Notes under the pieces: generated by a model
What the model was told of the DNA's origin: nothing
The model's input: the letters and a program-made list of their open reading frames with translations, nothing else
Database searches by the model: none
Position numbers and translations under genes: made by a program
Shown: positions 56,286 to 64,000 of the stretch, piece after piece
Numbering within the stretch: the stretch's first letter is position 1
Layout of the letters: the number at the start of each line of letters is the position of its first letter
NCBI RefSeq assembly: GCF_033118175.1
Contig: NC_083693.1
Span: 25,677,981-25,741,980, forward strand
Direction: 5' to 3'
Source: Dama dama
Lineage: Eukaryota; Chordata; Mammalia; Artiodactyla; Cervidae
Length of the DNA stretch: 64,000 bases

Positions 56286-57584
56286 GTGAGTAGGTCACGA
56301 CCTCATTCCTCCTGTGGTGGACGTGGGGGCATGCAGATGCGCTGTCTCCCAGGAAACTGTGTGGCCTGGGGCTTTGCTCCAAGCTTTCTGTGAGAGACAA
56401 AATCACCATAAGATGGATGTGCTTTGGGCTTTTCAATCATGTCACCCACCCTACAGTGACCCAAATTTAGGAGGCATTTAGACTCTGGGTGGCTGTTCTG
56501 TGACATCTCATCTCTGGGGCCAAGGACCTCCAGCTCTCATGGTTTGACCTCTCGCCTCCCCCTCTTCCCTCATCATGGCCCATTTAGAGAGCCAGGTGTT
56601 GGCAGCTCTCTTCCATGAGTCAAGTGGAGACAGGAAGATGAGGCAGGAGCTAGACTTAGCAGTGTGCTCAGCCATGACATTTTCAGGGATAAGTGGACAG
56701 AAGTCACTACAGTGGTCATCAACTATCAGCTCTTTTCCACCTGAAGTTCTTGGAAAACACAGCTACTTGGGCATACCACTTCTATGAAGCCAGCCACATT
56801 GCATTAGAAAGACGTATTTGTACCAAATAGAAATACCACAGTGACTGTCGCTCCAAAGCCCCAGACCCTCAGGTTACAGTTTCAGAAGGAAGGGTCCGCT
56901 CATATTGAGGTTTACCACAGGCTGTGCTGCTCTCCAGGGACAGGGCGACTCCTCTTCCACATTCTTCTTCACCCTCTGGAGGTGAAGCCCATTTATTCTC
57001 TGGGATAGTTCTGCCTTCGGTTGGTCCAGTGGTGTCTGAAACTCTTAGAATGAAACCATAGGGTTCGCCTTCTGAAATAGGTACTGATTATTGCCCCTTT
57101 AGTAGAGGATGAAAAATCAGAGTCTTCTTTGATTATAATCTCCCATCCTGTTGACCACCTTGGTTCAAGAGCATAGAGAATCATGTGGGTCCCCTTCCAA
57201 GTTGAAACGTAACCACTGCCTTTGGGCTTATCCTGGGGTAAGATGGGGGAGGGCCCTGTTTAAAACTACTCTAAGATAGAAAGGCCAACATATTTTACCT
57301 TAGCCCAGACCTTCTTCAAAACTCCCTAGATATGTGATTGGGTGTTTGTTTCCCAATGGATTACTCTGCTCATTTCCATATGTCCCTCACGTCCGTTAGT
57401 GAAGGCCAGCACAAGATAATCATTAATACCACTCATGAAATTATTCTAGATAAGCTATCAAACCAAACCTTCTTATATTAATAGATGATTCAAACATAAT
57501 AGCTGAGGGATACTGATATTCTTACTTTAATTAAGTATATGATTATACATCAGCCTATATGCATATTTCTTTACACGTGATGTG
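56286..57584 (+). other. AGBL1 intron A, first part: no recognised repeat
   Basis: About 1.3 kb directly after exon A with no SINE, LINE or LTR that I recognise and no long open frame resembling a known protein. Short open frames here lack splice or codon signals that would support coding. It may contain intronic regulatory sequence but nothing specific is visible. Confidence 0.5.
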
Positions 57585-57795
57585 GGCCTTCCCAGGTGGC
57601 TCAGTGGTAAACAATCTGTCTGCCAATGCAGGAGATGCACGAGATGTGAGTTTGATTCCTGGGTGGAGAAGATGCCCTGGAGGAGGAAATGGCAACCCAA
57701 CTCCAGTATTCTTGCATGAAGACTCCCCACAGGCAGAGGAGCCTCACGGGCTATAGTCTATGAGACTGCAAAGAGTTGGACACAACTTAGTGACT
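57585..57795 (+). mobile_element. Bov-tA SINE in AGBL1 intron A
   Basis: Sense copy from 'gccttcccaggtggctcagt' to 'gacacaacttagtgactaaa'. Confidence 0.9.
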
Positions 57796-58133
57796 AAACT
57801 ACATCACAAATACATGCAACACAAGTACACACATACATTGAGACTTCACAGAGTCTTAGGAAAGTAGAGTTTAGGCTCCGTTTATTATACCAGCTGCAAT
57901 TTCTCAAATATTCATTATTTCTCCATTTCTCACCCCTCACCCCTACCTCTGGCCCCTTACCTAACAGCACAACTTTACACAAGATGCTTCATGAACTCCA
58001 CACTTACTGTTTCTGAGATGAGATGAATCAATGTCTGCTCAGTCTCTTGCTGTGAGATCTGCTTCCTACTCCAAGGACAGGAGGGTAGTTACTCCTTACC
58101 AGAGACTCAGGGCCCCTCTGCTCGCCCCCTCAG
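57796..58133. other. AGBL1 intron A, last part; includes the exon B acceptor
   Basis: No repeat recognised. The C/T-rich stretch at 58110-58133 with CAG forms the acceptor for exon B. Confidence 0.6.
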
Positions 58134-58280
58134 GTACAGACCGGAGGATCCGCTACATGATCAGCAAGGGTGGGAGTGAAGCTCTTCTGCGGACCCTGGT
58201 GGAAACAGCCAGGACGGCTTCTCCGGACTATGTCATCCTCCTGCCACTCTTCCGGCTGCTGGCCAAAGTTGGCCTCCGAG
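58134..58280 (+). CDS. AGBL1: AGBL1 coding exon B, 147 nt
   Basis: The acceptor is CAG at 58131-58133, after a C/T-rich tract; the donor is at 58281 and reads GTACCC, which is weak at positions +4 to +6. The first two bases complete the glycine codon begun in the previous exon. The exon encodes [19 protein letters not shown], then [20 protein letters not shown] and [10 protein letters not shown], and leaves one base of an aspartate codon. The '[11 protein letters not shown]' helix and the 'RLLAKVGLR' helix are diagnostic of the ARM-like region shared by AGBL1 and AGTPBP1, with residues particular to AGBL1. Both ends are phase 1, so loss of the exon would remove 49 residues without a frameshift. 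A CHR-type SINE on the other strand begins about 235 bases into the following intron. No stop codon or indel is seen, so it looks functional. Confidence 0.93.
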
Positions 58281-58514
58281 GTACCCACACCCCCAGACAC
58301 AAGGATGGCTGGAAGGGTATCTGGGGATGTTATCATGGGAACGATTTGGGAAGCTTTTATGGGCGAACAGCTCAATGATGATGGCAGGACCCGCCCCACA
58401 GGCGAGCACATCCCAGGTACCTGGGGGCTTAGAACTGGACCCAGAGCAGGAATGGACTACCTGGGGCATGAGACATATGGAGGACAGAGAGGAGATATTC
58501 CAAGGAGGTTTTCA

Positions 58515-58813
58515 ATCACTTTATTTAAAATTTTTGTTTATTTATTTTTGGCTGCACCGGGTCTTTGTGCTGTGCAGGTTTTTTTCTCTAGTTGCAGCAA
58601 GAGGGGCCTGTTCTCTAGTTACAGTGCATGGGCTTCTCATTGCGGTGGCTTTTCTTGTTGCAGAGCATGGGCGCTAGGTGCCCAGGCTCCGTAGTTGTGG
58701 TGCATGGGCTTAGTTGCTCCATGGTATGTGGATTCTTCCTAGAGCAGGGCTCGAACCCATGTCTCTCACATTGGCAGGCGGATTCTTAACCGCTGGACCA
58801 CCAAGGAAGCCCT
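58515..58813 (-). mobile_element. CHR-type tRNA-Glu SINE, long form, in AGBL1 intron B
   Basis: Antisense: 'tttttggctgcaccgggtct', 'gttgcagagcatgggcgcta', 'gcagggctcgaacccatgtc' and 'ggaccaccaaggaagccc'. Confidence 0.9.
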
Positions 58814-59002
58814 CCCTAAATCCTCATTGTGTTTAGGGCATGCTCAAATATGTGTGACCTTACTTAAGTAATTAAGTATGCAGAGACTTATGTTTCCAAA
58901 TAACATAACATTTCTAGGTTCCAGGCAGACATGACTTTTGGGGAGCCTGTTATCTTTTTCTCATTAATAATTTTTTTTGGTCATTTGTTAAGTTTATTAA
59001 GG

Positions 59003-59205
59003 ACTTCCCTGCTGACTTGGACAGTAAAGAATCTGCCTGCCATGCAGGATATTGGTGTTCATCCCCTGGGTTGAGACGATCCCCTGGAGAAGGGAACGGT
59101 TACCCACTCCAGTATTCTTGCCTGGAGAATTCCATAGATGGAGGAGCCTGGTGGGCTACAGCCCATGGGGTCACAAAGAGTTTGGCACGGATAAGCCATT
59201 GCTTA
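59003..59205 (+). mobile_element. Bov-tA SINE
   Basis: Sense copy from 'acttccctgctgacttgg' to 'gtttggcacggataagcc'. Copies of 'atttgtta' lie at 58983 and 59211, but the fit to the element ends is loose. Confidence 0.88.
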
Positions 59206-59210
59206 AGACA

Positions 59211-59470
59211 ATTTGTTATTGGAATATAGTTGCTTTACAATGCTGTGTTAGTTTCCGCTGTGTAGCAAAGTGAATTAGCTATACGTCCATATACATATAC
59301 CACCTCTTTTTCGGGTTTCCTTCCCATCTGGGTCACCGCAGAGCCTTGAGTAGAGTTCCCTGTGCTGTACAGTGGGTTCTCATTAGTTACCTATTTTATA
59401 CCTAGCATCAATAGCACGTATACATTAATCCCAGTCTCCCAGTTCACCCCACCCCGCCTTTCTGGAAGGA
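59211..59470 (-). mobile_element. L1 3' UTR fragment
   Basis: 'gaatatagttgctttacaat', 'tgtagcaaagtgaattagct', 'ggtcaccgcagagccttgag' and 'cccagtctcccagttcacc' in antisense order. Confidence 0.88.
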
Positions 59471-59494
59471 CAGTTTTCAGCTCACTAGTGATGT

Positions 59495-59707
59495 AGTGTT
59501 AGAGTCAGTCGCTCAGGCGTGCCCAACTCTTTGTGACCCCATGGACTGCAGCCCACCAGGCTCCTCTGTCCATGGAATTTTCCAGGCAAGGATACTGAAG
59601 TGGATAGCCATTTCCTTCTCCAGGGGATCTTCCCAACCCAGGGATCGAACCCGAGTCTCCTGCACTGCAGGCAGATTCTTTACCAACTGAACTACTAGAG
59701 AAACCCA
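59495..59707 (-). mobile_element. Bov-A/Bov-tA SINE
   Basis: Antisense copy from 'agagtcagtcgctcaggcgt' to 'gaactactagagaaaccc'. Confidence 0.9.
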
Positions 59708-59940
59708 AAGAAGTCATATAGAAGTGGTACTTCCCTGGTTGAAGAGAAGAGGAGAGTTTAGAATTCTTTCCACTTACACTCCACACCCGTTTCTCTTTCC
59801 ACACGGACCCTGAAACACTTCCCTAAAACCCTAGGACTTATTGGAGCACAGTTGAAAAAGCCTCAGCACCCAGGCTGCATGTAAATGTTACAAATTAGTC
59901 ATAACAGTTAAGCTTTAATTGTGTGCAGTCTTAGACCACA

Positions 59941-60158
59941 GGGCTTCCCTAGTGGCTTAGATGGTAAAGAATCTGCCTGCAATGCAGGAGACTCAGCTTC
60001 AATCTGTGGGTCGGGAAGATCCCCTGGAGAAGGAAATAGCTACCCAGTCCAGTATTCTTGCCTAGAGAATTCCATGGACAGAGAAGTCTGGCGGGCTACA
60101 GTTTATGGGGTCACAAAGAGTCAGAGAGAACTGAGCAGCTAACACTAACACTTCATAC
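59941..60158 (+). mobile_element. Bov-tA SINE with target duplication
   Basis: Sense SINE between 'agaccaca' at 59933-59940 and 60159-60166. Confidence 0.93.
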
Positions 60159-60166
60159 AGACCACA

Positions 60167-60742
60167 ATCAAGAAGCTCAGTTCCTCTGAATGTTGTGAAG
60201 GCAGCAACAGCTGAGGGCACAGGGCTCTGGTGTTACTCGTTCCTTTCAACATTTAAAACTCTGCTTTGAGTCCCTTCAACATTTCACAAACAATGACTGA
60301 GACCCAGGCCTCAGCCAGCACCTGCAGGAGCATGTTCCAGACAATACACATAGAATTCCCTCACTGATCACTCAGCAGATATTTACTGCATATCTCCCAG
60401 GGCTGTGTACTGTTCCAGGCACATAGGAATGCTACTGTCACCAAGACAGATAAGGGGGTCTGCTCTTGCGGGAATTACAGTCACGTGTGGGAGGGCAGAA
60501 AGAGCATAATTGGCTAGATAATAGCAGACGATGATAATTAACTAGGTAGTAACTGGAAGGAAAAGAAAGGGTGATGTTCCTCTGTGATGGTGTAGACAGA
60601 GAGAGGTGACATTTGAGCCCAATCTTGAAGGATGAGAAGAAGTCAATGAAACCAAGAGTGGGCTAAGTGAACTCCAGGAAGACAGAAGAAATATGATATA
60701 CACCCTAAATAGCAGAGGCTGGGGACTCAGACTTGGGTTTTA
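60167..60742. other. AGBL1 intron B: L2/MIR-like relic near 60360-60500
   Basis: 'cagcagatatttactgcata' to 'ctcttgcgggaattacag' resembles the L2/MIR3 phrase. No other feature. Confidence 0.45.
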
Positions 60743-60749
60743 GGCTTGA

Positions 60750-60961
60750 AAGTGAAAGTGTTAGTTGTTAGTTGTGTCTGGCTCTTGTGACCCTGTGGAC
60801 TGTAGCCCGCCAGGGTCCTCTGTCCATGGAATCCTCCAGGAAAGAATACTGGAGTGAGTTGCCATTCTCTTCTTCTGTGAATCTTTCCGATCCAGGGATT
60901 GAACCTGGATCTCCTGCATTGCAAGTGGATCCTTTATCATCTAAGCCACCAGGAAAGCCCT
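60750..60961 (-). mobile_element. Bov-tA SINE with short target duplication
   Basis: Antisense SINE between 'ggcttga' at 60743-60749 and 60962-60968. Confidence 0.9.
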
Positions 60962-60968
60962 GGCTTGA

Positions 60969-62096
60969 TGCTTATTAGCAGTGTGACCTTGTGTGACCTT
61001 GGGCAAGTTACCATTGGGCTCTCATTGACAAAATGGGTCTCAGTATGTAATTCTTGGATCACTCACTGTAAGGATTAAGCAAGGTTGTATGTCACCTGCT
61101 TTGCATGTAGGGTCAGAGGCTTGACAAATGAGTCATGTAGGTATTATAGGAGAAAGAGATGAACCAGGGAAGTGATTTTCAAGTTATAGACTCCAAATAT
61201 TACCATTGCCATAATTAAATCACCACTCCCTCTGCCATCAAAGACTATAATCCTCCATGTTAGCATTCAAGCTGTCAGGGGCTGAGCTGAACAGACCAGC
61301 AATGAGATTGGCGGCTCATGAATGGAGCTGGGTAGATATCTTTCTTTTCTGATAAAGGGAGTGGGTCATATGAGTTCAGTCATAGTCTCTTTGCTGGTGT
61401 CCTTTGGTCCAGAGATAAATATTGGTAATTAAGGTTTAGGATGTTACCTGCTTTACTCATTTCTACCTATGATGAATCTGATAGTGACTGTATTCTTGCT
61501 AACACAAACATGATTTGGGCATTGCACTTTGGAAAGGACAGAGATAAATGTGACAGGTGGCATAGTCATTTGTTATCCTGTGAAACCCAGGAGCATAGAA
61601 TAAAAAGTACTTTCTATTTATTTCTTATGCTTATTCACTATTATTAAAATAATAATGACTCATCCACAAGTCTGAATATCAGGTTTATTTTGATCAATAT
61701 TTTCGAGAAATCTGGGGAGAAAATTTTATTTTCTGAAATTATGTTTTCACCTTTTATTTTAAAGTCCTCTATCATATAGAATGATGACCTCTTATATACC
61801 TATCACTTAGATCGAACCATTGTTAACATTTTATCTTATTTCCTTAACCTATTTATTTTTGTTTGAAATAGTCTAAGGAAAATTAGAGATAGCATTTTAC
61901 TCCTAAACACATTTAAGTGAATTTTTTGAAGAGAGACATTTTCTTATATAATCATGATACCATAATCACAAATCTAGCAAATTAATAAGACAAGCATATT
62001 TATATTCATTCCAATTTCTCTAAAATGTTCCCAGCATGCTTTTTACAGACATGCTCAGGGAAAGATCCAATCAAGGTCCACATACTATATTTGAAT
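60969..62096. other. AGBL1 intron B: MIR relic near 60975-61085, then no recognised feature
   Basis: 'gcagtgtgaccttgtgtgac' and 'cttgggcaagttacc' with 'aaaatgggtctcagtatg' are a MIR tail on the + strand. The AT-rich remainder to 62.1 kb has no recognised repeat or coding sequence. Confidence 0.5.
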
Positions 62097-62107
62097 TTAT
62101 GTAACTT

Positions 62108-62315
62108 GTTTAGTTGCTAAGTTGTGTCTGACTCTTTGCAATTGCCCCTGGACTGTAGCCTACCAGCCTCCTCTGTCCATGGGCTTTCCTAGGCAAGAAT
62201 ACTGGAATGGGTTGCCATTTCCTTCTCCAGGGAATCTTCCCAACCTGGGGATCAAACCCACATCTCCTGCAATGCAGACTGATTCTTCACCACTGAATCA
62301 CCAGGAAAGCCCAAG
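62108..62315 (-). mobile_element. Bov-tA SINE with target duplication
   Basis: Antisense SINE between 'ttatgtaactt' (62097-62107) and 'ttatgtcactt' (62316-62326). Confidence 0.93.
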
Positions 62316-62326
62316 TTATGTCACTT

Positions 62327-62954
<628 letters not shown>

Positions 62955-63019
62955 TGAGGACCCTCACATTCTAGAGGCTGTAGAGGTGAGAAGTTACTTT
63001 TTTGTCTCCTCAGCTGTGG

Positions 63020-63365
63020 AGAACCTTTTTTTTTCTCCTTTTATTTATTTTTAATTGAAGGATATTTGCTTTACAGTATTGTGTTGGTTTTTGCCAAACA
63101 TCAGCGTGAATCAGTCATAGGTATACATATGTCCCCTCCCTCTTGAACCTCTATCCCACCTCCCTCCCACCCCAGCCCTCTAGGCTGTTTCAGAGCCCCG
63201 GTTTGAGTTTCCTGAGACATACAGCAAATTCCCGTTGGCTGTCTATTTTACACATGGTAATGTATGTTTCCATATTACTCTCTCCATACATGCCACCCTC
63301 TCCTCCCCCCGTAGCCCCCCACCCCGTGTCCATAAATCTGTCTCTATGTCAGTGTCCCTGGAGAG
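63020..63365 (-). mobile_element. L1 3' UTR fragment in the intron after exon C
   Basis: Poly-T start at 63028, 'aattgaaggatatttgcttt', the 'cctccctcccaccccagccc' block and 'gtccataaatctgtctcta'. Antisense to AGBL1. Confidence 0.88.
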
Positions 63366-64000
63366 CTCTTGAATCAGTTCTTGAAATGAGAGGTCCATCA
63401 CGTCTTCCCTTGGGAGCTACTCGTTTTAGCACTCTACATCTCTCTGTCAGTACTACAAGGCGAAAAAGACCTATTCCAGGGGAAGGCAGACTTTATTGAG
63501 TCCTTACATCCAAGGCACAGTGCAATGTGTTACAGCTGTCAAGAACAGCCCTCACATCACAAATCTCTCCACTATGTCCCTGAAGTCACGCATAGATCAT
63601 GACATCCTTTACCCAAGTTTATCTCCCATTGTGTCTTAACATGGTCCTTCAGGTAATTTGATATATCATAGCAGAAGTGTTGATGTTATTTGCCATCTCC
63701 TAATTTGGATTATTTCTGAGTATTGTTAACAATCCTGTATGTAGACTTAGCGTCTGGTAGCTAAGAAGAGGAAAAGGAAGCTTAGAAGAGTGAAGAAATT
63801 GCTTGAGTTCACACAGGTAAGCCATGAGGGCTGAGTTTCTAACTGCAAAAGTCATGTTTATTCTACTCTCCACACAGAGACAGTTCTTATTAATAGATTA
63901 GATTCTGTACCACCTATTTCAGTATAATGAACATAGATTTTATTTCTCTTTTCTAAGCTCCTTTCCTGCAGAAAGAAAGTCGCAATTATTTAGATATAAT
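63366..64000. other. Intron sequence to right edge; nothing recognised
   Basis: No AGBL1 exon and no clear repeat. MIR-like wording near 63770-63850 ('gaagaaattgcttgagttca', 'cacaggtaagccatgag') is too weak to call. Confidence 0.4.

Noticed and set aside
58170..58694. 174-codon plus-strand open frame over AGBL1 exon B
   Set aside because: It is in a different frame from the true exon and runs on into the intron and a SINE.

Overview
The window is vertebrate nuclear DNA from a ruminant, most likely a bovid (cattle, sheep, goat or a close relative). The evidence is the repeat content: more than thirty copies of the ruminant tRNA/BovB chimeric SINE family (Bov-tA, Bov-A2), several BovB (RTE) LINE 3' ends, cetartiodactyl tRNA-Glu SINEs (CHR type), and L1 copies with a bovine-type 3' UTR. 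There are no operons, CRISPR arrays or dense prokaryote-like coding. Most long open frames are L1 or SINE sequence read through.

One host gene can be recognised. Three consecutive coding exons on the + strand (56222-56285, 58134-58280, 62689-62820) have canonical AG/GT borders and matching phases. Together they encode about 114 residues matching the N-terminal ARM-like region of AGBL1 (cytosolic carboxypeptidase 4, CCP4), a tubulin and protein deglutamylase. The initiator exon was not found, and the catalytic M14 zinc-carboxypeptidase domain would lie downstream of base 64000. The 56 kb to the left is therefore either a long 5' intron of AGBL1 or upstream flank; the sequence alone does not decide. 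By human synteny (15q25) the cattle locus would be expected on chromosome 21.

Layout. 1-6.8 kb: L1 and HAL1 relics, a BovB tail and a young, target-site-flanked L1 (4093-5941). 6.8-16 kb: SINEs, a full-length MER20-like hAT element, two copies of an old Tigger-like DNA element, and a quiet stretch at 12.8-14.7 kb. 16-31 kb: CHR SINEs, LTR-like relics, an ancient L1, a hAT relic with internal tandem repeats, a perfect inverted repeat, and a repeat-free block near 25.5 kb. 31-46 kb: BovB, CHR and Bov SINEs, an LTR-like block, the longest BovB fragment (43912-44636) and an L1 with a 5' inversion. 46-56 kb: a CCATT-rich tract, a repeat-free block at 48.6-49.05 kb that looks like conserved non-coding DNA, and a second 5'-inverted L1. 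56-64 kb: the AGBL1 exons, with introns again filled by L1 and SINEs.

I see no undescribed multi-gene system. The observations most worth checking are an antisense L1 ending about 44 bases before an AGBL1 splice acceptor, a weak splice donor after a frame-preserving AGBL1 exon, the candidate conserved non-coding blocks, and well-preserved L1 insertion structures.
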